Assembly (NCBI GenBank): GCA_964403015.1
Contig: CAYOEJ010000026.1
Location: forward strand, 1-20,534
From: CAYOEJ01 sp964403015
GTDB taxonomy: Bacteria > Actinomycetota > Actinomycetes > Actinomycetales > Actinomycetaceae
Length of the DNA stretch: 20,534 nt
Direction: 5' to 3'
The position numbers and the translations under genes are program-made. The number at the start of each line of letters is the position of its first letter. Position 1 is the stretch's first letter. Under the pieces are notes generated by a model, which was not told the origin of the DNA, ran no database searches, and saw nothing but the letters and a program-made list of their open reading frames with translations. Below, piece after piece: positions 6,872 to 14,194 of the stretch.

Positions 6872-8317
6872 GTGGCCGACCGCGACGTGATTCGCATTGA
6901 TGGCGTAGAACGCGAGTTCCACCGCACCAAAATTCTTTTCGTGTTGCTCATGCCTTTAGCGATGGCGCTCATGGCAATCTCCAGCGTTAACGTTGCGTTG
7001 CCCGCGGTGTCGGATGGGCTTGGAGCCACCGACGCCGATCTCCAATGGATCTTGGCGGGCTACGGCTTAGCGCTGGGCATCACGTTGATTCCAGCTGGTC
7101 GCGCCGGAGACGTGATCGGCCGGGGAACACTCTTCGTGGTAGGGCTGACGCTATTCGTTCTCGGCAGTCTCGCCTGCGGACTCGCTCCCACGCCGCTATT
7201 CCTCAACATTGCGCGAATCGTGCAAGGCTTCGCCGCTGGGATCTTCAATCCGCAGGTAACCGGCATGATTCAGCAGTACTACTCCGGAAAGGGGCGAGCG
7301 AAGGCATTTGCCCTCTTCGGGTTGACCATTTCTGTCTCGGTAGCCGTCGGCCCCATTCTCACCGGTGCAATCATCTCCGCACTTGGACCCCAGGCGGGCT
7401 GGCGCTGGGCGTTCCTGGTCAATATTCCACTGGGAGTGCTTGGCGTTGTTCTCGCTCTGGTGTGGTTTCCGTTCGAAACAGAACGACGACGGTGGGCAGC
7501 GCGCAAGTCCCCAGACCGAGAACGACTGGACTTGGATCCGTTCGGGACAGGTCTGCTCACGGTTGCCATTTTCTGCCTGATGTTCCCCTTCATGGCGAAG
7601 AGTGCCGCAGGCTGGGCGTTGCTCGCCGCGGTTCCCGTTCTTCTCTGGCTATGGGTGAGATGGGAACGACATTATCAAGCGCGTGGCGGTGAACCTATGG
7701 TTGACCTCCGACTTTTCGGCTTCCCAAGTTTCCGTAACGGGACAATCATCTCGGGCACGATGTTCTTAGGTGTCGCCAGCACGTTTGCTGTGGTCGCCAT
7801 CTATCTGCAATCTGGCCTCGGTGTGGACGCACTGACAGTCGGCCTGATCGGCCTGCCGAACGCGATCCTGAGTGCGGTTTCATCGATATGGTCGGTGAAG
7901 TATGTCTGGACGTTGGGCCGCAAACTTGCCGTCCGAATGCTCGCGCTCATGCTGGTCGGAACGCTGGCGAGCGCCGTCGTCGTCCTTCTCATTCCACACG
8001 GAGCGCCGTGGTGGCTGCTCGCCGTCACGTTAGCGTTGAACGGTTTCGGGATGGGCGCGTTCGGTTCCGTCAACCAAACGTTGAGCCTCCAAGATGTGCC
8101 GGTCCGTCATGGCGGGACTGCCGGCGGGATTAAGCAGACGGTCGAACGTGCGGGTGCTGCACTTGGCAATGCCGTGGTAACCAGCGTCTTTTTCGCTCTG
8201 GTCACGGTGAGCTATGGTGCCGGATTCGCAGGTGCTTTCGGCTTGATCTGCGTGTTCCTCACGGTCGCACTCGTTGTTGCGGCGCTCGATGAGCGCTCCT
8301 CGCGCACGTCGTCTTGA
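6872..8317 (+). CDS. MFS drug exporter, DHA2 (QacA/EmrB-like) family
   Basis: 481 aa, starting at GTG 6872 behind AAAGGAG; an upstream in-frame start at 6806 would add 22 residues ahead of the Shine-Dalgarno. After a charged N-terminus the protein is almost continuously hydrophobic, and its length and pattern fit the 14-helix DHA2 drug:H+ antiporters. It shows motif A between helices 2 and 3 (about 76-85, GRAGDVIGRG), ARIVQGFAAG with the arginine typical of motif B (about 114-123), and a motif C-like GPILTGAI (160-167) followed by GWRWAFLVNIP. SVNVALPAVSDGLGA near the first helix is also typical. The substrate cannot be predicted. A short ORF starts just after or at its stop, and a lipoprotein gene diverges upstream; no regulator gene is adjacent. 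Confidence 0.92.
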   Translation: MADRDVIRIDGVEREFHRTKILFVLLMPLAMALMAISSVNVALPAVSDGLGATDADLQWILAGYGLALGITLIPAGRAGDVIGRGTLFVVGLTLFVLGSLACGLAPTPLFLNIARIVQGFAAGIFNPQVTGMIQQYYSGKGRAKAFALFGLTISVSVAVGPILTGAIISALGPQAGWRWAFLVNIPLGVLGVVLALVWFPFETERRRWAARKSPDRERLDLDPFGTGLLTVAIFCLMFPFMAKSAAGWALLAAVPVLLWLWVRWERHYQARGGEPMVDLRLFGFPSFRNGTIISGTMFLGVASTFAVVAIYLQSGLGVDALTVGLIGLPNAILSAVSSIWSVKYVWTLGRKLAVRMLALMLVGTLASAVVVLLIPHGAPWWLLAVTLALNGFGMGAFGSVNQTLSLQDVPVRHGGTAGGIKQTVERAGAALGNAVVTSVFFALVTVSYGAGFAGAFGLICVFLTVALVVAALDERSSRTSS

Positions 8318-8325
8318 ATCCTTCA

Positions 8326-8562
8326 ATGCTGCACGCACTCAGCGATGAGATGAATAGTTTTGTGGAGGCAGCGGGAAAGGACGGCTTTCCCGTCAGTACC
8401 GTTATGAAATTCCGGCCAGACGATCAGGATTTCTCCGCTGAGTTTTCTTACGAGTCTCTTGAACCCGGAGTCCCCGAATCAGAGCAGGTGTCAAAGGCGG
8501 CAATTGCAGATCGTTGGGAAGCACGGCTATTCGAGACCGGCGAAGATACGCCGGATCTTTAG
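8326..8562 (+). CDS. Short protein resembling the C-terminal part of YezG/DUF600 immunity proteins
   Basis: 78 aa from ATG 8326; an alternative TTG at 8314 overlaps the stop of the MFS gene as TTGA, which would allow translational coupling. No Shine-Dalgarno is visible for either start. The sequence runs LSDEMNSFVEAAG, then VSTVMKFRPDDQDFSAEFSYES, and ends ADRWEARLFE. A helix, then an F..D/A.F.Y.. strand pair and a terminal W-containing helix is the arrangement of the C-terminal half of YezG-type (DUF600) proteins, which are immunity factors for LXG-type toxins. Full-length members are about 130-150 aa, so this would be an unusually short or truncated member. The resemblance is by eye and weak. 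The gene is probably cotranscribed with the MFS exporter; no toxin gene is nearby. Confidence 0.5.
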   Translation: MLHALSDEMNSFVEAAGKDGFPVSTVMKFRPDDQDFSAEFSYESLEPGVPESEQVSKAAIADRWEARLFETGEDTPDL

Positions 8563-8575
8563 CTGCCGCGGCTTA

Positions 8576-9082
8576 CTAGCTTCTGCTGGCGGTCACCGGC
8601 GGTTCGGCCGACCAAGGGAACACGATCCAATCCTCCGTGCGGCGCCATACAAAATCTGGATCGACCACCGAGCGCTCCTTGCCGTACAGAACCGCCGAGC
8701 GCACCTCTGCGCCAAAGCTGGTGAGCAACTCAATGACGAGTGCCAGTGTACGACCGGAGTCTGCGACGTCGTCCACTACTAGCAGGCGCTTTCCCGCGAT
8801 CGCTTCGGTGTCGAGTACCGGTGCGAGGAGCACGGGGTCGGGGAGAGTTTCGGCGACGTCGGTGTAAAACTCGACGTTGATCGCATCGGAAAGCTTGACT
8901 CCAAGGGAGTAGGAGAGTGCGCCCGCTGGTAGCAGCCCGCCGCGCGCCACGGCAATGATGATGTCCGGAGCAAAATCTGAATCGGCCACACGCTGCGCTA
9001 GCTCGCGTGTTGCTGTACCGAACAGCTCCCAGGTGAGAATTTCTTTGTCTCGCAGATCAGTCGCGTCAGCGTGGTATGCCAT
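8576..9082 (-). CDS. Phosphoribosyltransferase (type I PRTase)
   Basis: 168 aa. The PRPP-binding loop LLVVDDVADSGRT (residues 100-112) is the diagnostic motif of type I phosphoribosyltransferases, and AVARGGLLPA (44-53) is the upstream diphosphate loop. The C-terminal DFVWRRTEDWIVFPW resembles the hood of xanthine/guanine or hypoxanthine phosphoribosyltransferases, so the probable reaction is transfer of a purine base to PRPP in purine salvage. The exact base is not predictable by eye. ATG 9082 lacks a Shine-Dalgarno, while CACAAT ends 6 nt before it, suggesting a leaderless transcript. It is convergent with the short ORF ending at 8562, only 13 bp away. Confidence 0.88.
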   Translation of the reverse strand: MAYHADATDLRDKEILTWELFGTATRELAQRVADSDFAPDIIIAVARGGLLPAGALSYSLGVKLSDAINVEFYTDVAETLPDPVLLAPVLDTEAIAGKRLLVVDDVADSGRTLALVIELLTSFGAEVRSAVLYGKERSVVDPDFVWRRTEDWIVFPWSAEPPVTASRS

Positions 9083-9088
9083 TTACCC

Positions 9089-9094
9089 ATTGTG
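9089..9094 (-). promoter_or_regulatory. -10-like box CACAAT of the phosphoribosyltransferase gene
   Basis: CACAAT on the minus strand ends 6 nt before ATG 9082, and no ribosome binding site is present. It is one base from TACAAT, the box found in the same position at ku. Confidence 0.35.
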
Positions 9095-9138
9095 TCACGC
9101 ACGAGGGGATGGCACCTCTTGGTCACCTGTGATGACCA

Positions 9139-9708
9139 CTACCGATTGCGATTGCCCTGACCATTTCCCTGGCCGCTACCTCGACCATCACCGGCTCCGT
9201 CGCCCGGACCGTGTGGCACCTCAATCGTTACGGTCTCGCCGCCATACCCATTTTCCGAGTCACGGCCCTCCACAATCACTTCGGCTACGTCTGGGCCAAT
9301 AAAGAATGGGCCGCGCACTCGCGTAAATGGCTGTTCGTGCTGGTGGTCGTGGTGAAGTTCGTGTTCGGCGAGCACCTCGCCCTCAGGCGTGAGTACTCGC
9401 CAGCCGTCAGCGTACCGATCGGGAGTGTCATAGCGCGAGGACATGGTTACCTTCACCTTGAAGTTCCCGCGACCCGTCCAGATGAGGTAAGCGCTTTCCA
9501 CGTTTGGAAATTCCGCATCGTTCGCGGTTTCGTTCGCCGACGCCGTGCCTTCGGTTGGCTCAGAGTCCACCGACGTTTCAGAGGCAGCTTCACTCTCGAC
9601 AGCCGTGGCCATCGGATCGTTAGTGGCTTCCGTGGCGTCGTCAGAACATCCCGCGAGCACGAGGAAACTCAACGAAATAGCAGTAAGCAAAGACAGTGAA
9701 CGTTTCAT
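9139..9708 (-). CDS. Predicted lipoprotein with His-rich motif and Gly/Asn-rich tail
   Basis: 189 aa. The signal peptide MKRSLSLLTAISLSFLVLAGC has lipobox LAGC with the lipidated cysteine at residue 21. A linker rich in S, T, A, E and D follows to about residue 65. The folded part contains WRVLTPEGEVLAEHELHHDHQHEQPFTR, continuing into VRGPFFIGPDVAEVIVEGRDSENGYGG and VTIEVP, which reads as an all-beta extracellular domain. The cluster HELHHDHQHEQ could bind metal (inference). The last 23 residues are a low-complexity G, D, N, Q and R tail (GSGQGNGQGNRNR). I recall similar core motifs in unnamed bacterial proteins but cannot assign a function. There is no Shine-Dalgarno; TAGCGT ends 7 nt before the ATG. 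Downstream, the short hairpin TGGTCA/TGACCA (about 9118-9137) lacks a T-run. Confidence 0.82.
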   Translation of the reverse strand: MKRSLSLLTAISLSFLVLAGCSDDATEATNDPMATAVESEAASETSVDSEPTEGTASANETANDAEFPNVESAYLIWTGRGNFKVKVTMSSRYDTPDRYADGWRVLTPEGEVLAEHELHHDHQHEQPFTRVRGPFFIGPDVAEVIVEGRDSENGYGGETVTIEVPHGPGDGAGDGRGSGQGNGQGNRNR

Positions 9709-9715
9709 ATCTTCG

Positions 9716-9721
9716 ACGCTA
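9716..9721 (-). promoter_or_regulatory. -10 box TAGCGT of the second lipoprotein gene
   Basis: TAGCGT fits TANNNT on the minus strand and ends 7 nt before ATG 9708, consistent with a leaderless transcript. Confidence 0.45.
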
Positions 9722-9759
9722 CCAGCCTCGACGGAACTAGGTACCGATTGACAGTGTGA

Positions 9760-10299
9760 TCATTCTTGTTGGGGGTAACGGACGCGTCCGTACTCACCGA
9801 TCACTGCACCATCGGTAAGCGTTGCTTGAACCACTTTCCCCGGTCCCATGATGTGCCGGACCTCCACGCCGCTAGCTATGAGGTAATCGGCGATGATTCG
9901 GCGATGGCACCGCCACCACACCGCTTCCGAGCAGAAGATGGCCGTTTGGCGATCGGCTGCGTTAGTCTGCATTTCGCTGAGGGCTGCGCGAAACTCCTCG
10001 CCTAGAGCATGGTCGGCATAGTTGTGAAAGCTTCGATTGCGCCAAAGTCCGTTTGTCGCAAACGGCACCGTTGTGGAGACATTGCGCCTACCAGTGAGGC
10101 CTTCTGCCCGGCGATAGTCGATACCGTGAGCGCGTAGCTCGCGAGCCAGAACGTCGTCGTTGAAATGAGGATACTTTCGCGAGCCGGGCAACTTACGTAC
10201 GTCCACTAGAACCTCGACGCCAGCGTCAGTGAGCATGCCGATGAAAGTCTCTAGGTCAAGGCTGGAGTGTCCCAAGGTGTAGATCGGCAAAGGCGTCAT
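9760..10299 (-). CDS. DUF488 family protein
   Basis: 179 aa. The protein shows the hallmarks of DUF488: IYTLGHSSLDLETFIGML at the N-terminus, VDVRKLPGSRKYPHFN (about 32-47), GLTGRRN (67-73), FHNYADHAL, and IFCSEAVWWRCHRRIIADYL (121-140) with its Cys, Glu and Cys-His-Arg residues. The biochemical role of the family is not established. I chose ATG 10299 over an in-frame TTG at 10305 because TAGGAT ends 6 nt before it. It is divergent from the TauE/SafE gene with only 32 bp between the start codons, so its -35 region must lie over the beginning of that gene. Confidence 0.92.
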   Translation of the reverse strand: MTPLPIYTLGHSSLDLETFIGMLTDAGVEVLVDVRKLPGSRKYPHFNDDVLARELRAHGIDYRRAEGLTGRRNVSTTVPFATNGLWRNRSFHNYADHALGEEFRAALSEMQTNAADRQTAIFCSEAVWWRCHRRIIADYLIASGVEVRHIMGPGKVVQATLTDGAVIGEYGRVRYPQQE

Positions 10300-10305
10300 C
10301 GTCAA

Positions 10306-10325
10306 ATCCTAGCGCGTGGTCTAAT
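10306..10325. promoter_or_regulatory. Two opposed -10 boxes between DUF488 and TauE genes
   Basis: TAGGAT on the minus strand (10311-10306) ends 6 nt before the DUF488 ATG, and TCTAAT on the plus strand (10320-10325) ends 6 nt before the TauE ATG. With 32 bp between the ATGs, both transcripts would be leaderless and each promoter would extend into the other gene. Confidence 0.45.
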
Positions 10326-10331
10326 GGAGCC

Positions 10332-11087
10332 ATGATCCTTGATCCCCTCGTGCTGTGCCTGGCAGCGGCGGCGATTGTCACCGGTGCATTCTTGCAGCGC
10401 GTCTCTGGGATGGGCGTTGGTCTGATTGTTAGCCCTGCTCTCGGATTCCTCATTGGCCCGCAGGTGGGTATTTTCGCCACGAATATCGTCACGATAATTT
10501 CCGCTGCTTTTCTCACGATCGTGCGGTGGCGGGACATCGATTGGCGTCGCGTGATTTGGATCCTCGTGGCTGGTGTGCCGGGGGCGTTCGCCGGGGCTTT
10601 ACTCGTGCGCGAAACACCCACGGCCTGGCTTCAGATCATTCTTGGAGGATCGGTACTTCTTGCCCTGATACTGACCTTCACGGTTCGAAGGCTGAAAGAA
10701 AGCGACGGAAAGGGCCACCTCATTGTTGTCGGATCCGTGGGCGGGATGCTCAATGCAACTGCCGGGGTGGCTGGCCCAGTCATGGTCATTTATGCGCGGA
10801 TGGCGCGGTGGAAGCATCCGTCGTTCGGGGCGAGTCTCCAGCCGATCTTCCTCGGGCTTGGAATTCTCTCCGTCGGTTCGAAAACCCTCCTCAACTCGGT
10901 AGGCACCAGCGGAGAGCTGCCCGCGTGGTGGTACCTATTCATTGTCGTCGCGCTTGTGACCCTCGGAGCCCTCGTGGGGAGGTGGGCCTCGCGCCGGATC
11001 GAACCCGCTCGAGCGCAAGTTCTTTCCACCGCCCTCGCCGGATTGGGCGCTCTGTTGGTTCTCGTGCGCGGAGTCATCGGCCTGTGA
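10332..11087 (+). CDS. TauE/SafE family membrane permease (sulfite exporter-like)
   Basis: 251 aa and almost wholly hydrophobic, with about eight predicted helices in two halves, the architecture of the TauE/SafE (DUF81) family. Family-like features include the N-terminal FLQRVSGMGVGLIVSPALGF with its repeat-half motif, and the matching second-half motif GSVGGMLNATAGVAGPVMVIYA (about 133-154). Members export or import small sulfur- or carbon-containing anions such as sulfite, sulfoacetate or taurine derivatives; the substrate here is unknown. GGAG lies only 2 nt before the ATG, too near for a normal Shine-Dalgarno, while TCTAAT ends 6 nt upstream. The gene converges on the copper ATPase gene, with 8 bp between the two stop codons. 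Confidence 0.9.
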   Translation: MILDPLVLCLAAAAIVTGAFLQRVSGMGVGLIVSPALGFLIGPQVGIFATNIVTIISAAFLTIVRWRDIDWRRVIWILVAGVPGAFAGALLVRETPTAWLQIILGGSVLLALILTFTVRRLKESDGKGHLIVVGSVGGMLNATAGVAGPVMVIYARMARWKHPSFGASLQPIFLGLGILSVGSKTLLNSVGTSGELPAWWYLFIVVALVTLGALVGRWASRRIEPARAQVLSTALAGLGALLVLVRGVIGL

Positions 11088-11095
11088 CCGTAGCG

Positions 11096-13246
11096 TCAGC
11101 TCTCGGCGTCGGCTGCTGGGCGCAGATCCAGCCGACGCAGCAACTGAGCATTGAGTGCGACCACCACGGTGGAAGCTGACATGAGAATAGCTCCTACGCT
11201 CATTGGCATCAGGAAACCGATGGGTGCCAGTATTCCCGCAGCGAGGGGCACGGACACCAAGTTGTAACCCGCGGCCCACCAAAGATTCTGCTTCATCTTT
11301 CGATAGCTCTCGCGCGAAAGCTTGATGATTGACAAAACCCCGCGTGGATCGGAAGACGCGAGAACGACGCCGGCTGAGCCAATCGCAACGTCGGTTCCGG
11401 CGCCGATAGCGATACCGACGTCGGCCTGTGCGAGCGCGGGAGCATCGTTCACGCCGTCGCCAACCATGGCGACTTTCTTGCCCTCGTTCTGAAGCTCTTT
11501 GACCTTCGCAGCCTTGTCCTCGGGGCGAACGCCAGCGAAGACGCGATCAATTCCGAGATCGCTTGCCACGGTGTCGGCCACTTCTTGAGCGTCACCGGTA
11601 ATCATGACGACCTCAATATCGAGGTCATGGAGTTCGCGAATGGCTTGGTACGACTCGGAACGCGCCTCGTCATCCAAGCGAAGCGCCCCGATCACGTCAT
11701 CATCGGCAAGAATGTGAAGGATGATTGAGCCGGCTTCGCTCCACGAGTCCGTTGCGGACATCTTCTGGCGTCCCCGTCGCTCGAGGAGGTACGGCCCGCC
11801 TACCTCAATCTTCGTTCCATCGACGGTTGCCTGCACGCCCTCGGCGGGTGCTGATGCGAAATCAGTCGCCTCGGGAATGTGTACACCCCGCTCCTTCGCG
11901 GCTGCGACGATTGCTCGTGCAAGTGGATGCTCACTCGCAGATTCGGCGGCCGCTGCGAGGGAAAGTAGCTCGTCCTCGGTATGGTCGCCAGCGGCCTCGA
12001 TGCCGGTTACCGCAGGCTCACCCTTGGTAAGGGTGCCCGTCTTATCGAACAGAACGGTATCAATGTTGCGCATACTTTCGAGTGCGATGCGATCCTTGAT
12101 CAGCACCCCTGCCCGCGCCGCGCGTTCCGTTGCGATCGACACGACGAGAGGAATCGCGAGACCAAGCGCGTGGGGGCAGGCGATCACGAGCACAGTGACG
12201 GTTCGGACCACGACGTCGTTCGGTGTTCCGACCACTGCCCATGTCACCGCGGTGATGGCTGAAGCTCCAAGAGCGAACCAGAACAGCCATCCGGCCGCGG
12301 TGTCAGCAATACGCTGCGCTCGCGATGATGACGATTGCGCATCGCTCACCAACTTTTCGATTCCGGCTAGCGCCGTGTCGTCGCCGATGGCCGTGACCTC
12401 AATGCGTATCCCAGAATCGGTGGCTACCGTGCCCGCCACCACGGTCTCGCCTTTGCTGCGGGTGACCGTTTTTGATTCGCCCGTGACCATCGATTCATCC
12501 ATACTGGCTTGGCCATCGATGATTTTGCCGTCGGCAGGGACGGTCGAACCGGGACGGACTATGACGACATCGCCAACCTCAAGATCGGACGGCGAAACTT
12601 TGACGACCTCTTCGCCCTCTAACCGCTCTGCCTCGTCGGGCAGGAGTGCAGCTAGCGAGTCGAGCGCTGACGTGGTTTGGGCCAGCGACCGCATCTCTAT
12701 CCAATGACCGAGAAGCATAATCACCACGAGCAGCGCGAGCTCCCACCAGAAGTCCAACGACGAGTCGATGAGTCCGATTGTGGAACTCCATGACGCCACA
12801 AAAGCCACGGTGATTCCGAGGCTGATGAGTAGCATCATTCCCGGCTTACGGCCTCGGATTTCGTCGATCGCTCCTGCGAGGAACGGGCGGCCACCCCAGA
12901 TGTACATGATCGTGCCAAGAACGGGGGAGACCCAGTGCGCCCATGCGGCATCGGGTAGTGAATAGCCGATGAGATCCGCGAACATGTGGTTGAAACCCAC
13001 TACCGGAATGCTGATGGCAAGCATCACCCAGAACAGCCGCCGGAATTGGGTTACGTGATCACCGTGGCCACCATGTCCGCTGTGATCGCCGTGGCCGCTG
13101 TGATCGCCGTGGCCCTCGTGCTCGCTGTGGCCGCTGTGATCGCTGTGGTCCTCGTGCTCGCTGTGGTCCTCGTGCTCGCTATGAGCCACGTCGTGCCCTT
13201 GCCCCGCGTGCTTTTCTTCGATTGACCTCGAATGTTGGTGTTCCAT
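11096..13246 (-). CDS. copB: Copper-translocating P-type ATPase, CopB-like (P1B, CPH type)
   Basis: 716 aa; predicted membrane pump that exports copper using ATP. All catalytic motifs are intact: TGES (255-258) in the actuator domain, the metal-site motif CPH (357-359) in the central membrane helix, phosphorylation site DKTGT at D401, SEHPLA (438-443) in the nucleotide domain, and GDGVND (596-601). CPH instead of CPC, an N-terminal His-rich tail instead of CxxC domains, and the C-terminal MSASTVVVALNAQLLRR are the marks of the CopB subgroup (P1B-3), linked in studied members to Cu(I)/Cu(II) and sometimes Ag(I). ATG 13246 begins MEHQHSR; an in-frame TTG at 13288 would add 14 basic residues without a ribosome binding site. 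The promoter region carries a perfect palindrome. No CsoR, CopY or CopZ gene is adjacent. Confidence 0.95.
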   Translation of the reverse strand: MEHQHSRSIEEKHAGQGHDVAHSEHEDHSEHEDHSDHSGHSEHEGHGDHSGHGDHSGHGGHGDHVTQFRRLFWVMLAISIPVVGFNHMFADLIGYSLPDAAWAHWVSPVLGTIMYIWGGRPFLAGAIDEIRGRKPGMMLLISLGITVAFVASWSSTIGLIDSSLDFWWELALLVVIMLLGHWIEMRSLAQTTSALDSLAALLPDEAERLEGEEVVKVSPSDLEVGDVVIVRPGSTVPADGKIIDGQASMDESMVTGESKTVTRSKGETVVAGTVATDSGIRIEVTAIGDDTALAGIEKLVSDAQSSSSRAQRIADTAAGWLFWFALGASAITAVTWAVVGTPNDVVVRTVTVLVIACPHALGLAIPLVVSIATERAARAGVLIKDRIALESMRNIDTVLFDKTGTLTKGEPAVTGIEAAGDHTEDELLSLAAAAESASEHPLARAIVAAAKERGVHIPEATDFASAPAEGVQATVDGTKIEVGGPYLLERRGRQKMSATDSWSEAGSIILHILADDDVIGALRLDDEARSESYQAIRELHDLDIEVVMITGDAQEVADTVASDLGIDRVFAGVRPEDKAAKVKELQNEGKKVAMVGDGVNDAPALAQADVGIAIGAGTDVAIGSAGVVLASSDPRGVLSIIKLSRESYRKMKQNLWWAAGYNLVSVPLAAGILAPIGFLMPMSVGAILMSASTVVVALNAQLLRRLDLRPAADAES
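13055..13183 (-). repeat. Tandem His-x-x repeat encoding the CopB N-terminal tail
   Basis: Residues H22 to H64 place a histidine at every third position without exception: 15 histidines separated by pairs drawn only from S, E, D and G. In DNA this appears as 9- to 18-bp near-repeats (for example CACAGCGGCCACGG-like units read on the minus strand). Such tails bind copper or other metals in related pumps. Confidence 0.9.
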
Positions 13247-13291
13247 GAGACGCTTTCGCCTAGTGAGTTTCGCTGTCTCTCGGGGCAACGC

Positions 13292-13331
13292 AAGTGGGGA
13301 TCAGAGTATTCCGCTCCCCACTTTATTGCTA
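13292..13331 (-). promoter_or_regulatory. Promoter and palindromic operator of copB
   Basis: On the minus strand TAGCAA (13331-13326), a 17-nt spacer and TACTCT (13308-13303) form a candidate promoter about 55 nt before the ATG. A perfect 9-bp inverted repeat, AAGTGGGGA (13323-13315) and TCCCCACTT (13300-13292), separated by 14 bp, encloses the -10 box. An inverted repeat across the -10 is a typical repressor position. It has no T-run, so a terminator is less likely. Confidence 0.5.
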
Positions 13332-13408
13332 GGTTGATGCTCTACCCCCGAGCGATTTCTAGATATTTCTCAACGCATCCAGAAGTCTGGAGACGTCTTC
13401 AGAAGGTC

Positions 13409-14161
13409 CTAGAGGTTCTCAAGAGCTCCCGGGTCCTCGGGAAGGATCTGACCGCCGTCGACCACAATTGCCTGACCATTGACGAAACCGGCGCCGTCAC
13501 TGGCGAGGTATGCGACTGCCTCGCCAATATCTTCGGGCGTTCCGAGTGAACCACGGGGAACGGACTTGGACATGCCGTCGATGTAGTCCTGCCCGAGAGC
13601 CTCAAGGCTCGGGGTGACCACGTTGCCAGGCATAACTGCATTAACCGTGATGCCATCGCGCGCCAGCTCAATCGCAAGCGACCTCACGAAGCCCATCTGG
13701 GCGGCCTTCGTCCCGCCGTAGTGCGACCAACCTGGATAGCCCGTGTAGTTGCCGGTGATCGAGGATGTCACCACGATCCGACCCTTGCCGTGCTCGCGCA
13801 GGTAGGGAAGTGCTGCCTGAATCGAGTAGACCATGCCTTTGACGTTGATGTCGAAGATGTCGTCAAAGTCCTTCTCGGTCATGTCATCGATGCAGACCTG
13901 CGGGTATACGCCAGCATTGGAAGCGAGAATAGAAAGCCCGCCAAGATCTTCGGCAGCGCGGGCGATAACGGCTTCGGTCTGCTCCTTGTCTCGCACGTCC
14001 AGCTGGTAGGTGAGGTAACCAGCGTTGTTGGCGTCCTCGAGTTCCTCGGCGGTAACGCCTGTGACTGCGACCGTTGCTCCATGACTGTGCAAAACATCTG
14101 CGATGCCGCGTCCGATGCCTTGCGATCCACCAGTGACGAGTGCTGTGCGTCCTTTAAGCAT
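13409..14161 (-). CDS. SDR family NAD(P)-dependent oxidoreductase (FabG/glucose dehydrogenase-like)
   Basis: 250 aa, the usual length of a classical short-chain dehydrogenase. The cofactor loop TGGSQGIG lies at 10-17, the conserved NAG at 82-84, the catalytic region at VTSSITG (S133/S134), YGGTK (Y148, K152), and the C-terminal VNGQAIVVDGGQ at 227-238. Members reduce or oxidise alcohol/keto groups with NAD(P)H; the substrate cannot be told. ATG 14161 has a strong ribosome binding site, GGAGGT, 5 nt upstream, which excludes the in-frame upstream starts at 14173 and 14194. A promoter resembling that of copB lies upstream (TAGCAA-17-TAGCGT). copB follows downstream on the same strand after 162 bp, with its own promoter. 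It is divergent from focA. Confidence 0.92.
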   Translation of the reverse strand: MLKGRTALVTGGSQGIGRGIADVLHSHGATVAVTGVTAEELEDANNAGYLTYQLDVRDKEQTEAVIARAAEDLGGLSILASNAGVYPQVCIDDMTEKDFDDIFDINVKGMVYSIQAALPYLREHGKGRIVVTSSITGNYTGYPGWSHYGGTKAAQMGFVRSLAIELARDGITVNAVMPGNVVTPSLEALGQDYIDGMSKSVPRGSLGTPEDIGEAVAYLASDGAGFVNGQAIVVDGGQILPEDPGALENL

Positions 14162-14194
14162 GCCTACCTCCATTAGGGTTGTTATCCACCTCAC

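Noticed and set aside
9211..9699. Plus-strand open frame of 162 codons opposite the second lipoprotein gene
   Set aside because: It lies wholly antisense to a gene with a clear signal peptide and promoter; the translation is Arg/Val/His-rich without domain features.
11721..12707. Long plus-strand open frame (about 328 codons) opposite the copper ATPase
   Set aside because: It is rich in Ser, Ala, Thr and Arg, has no recognisable motif, and lies antisense to the intact ATPase core; it is a shadow of GC-rich coding DNA.
13292..13323. The copB palindrome as a terminator of the SDR gene
   Set aside because: The loop is 14 nt, no T-run follows on the minus strand, and the -10 box lies inside it; an operator explains it better.
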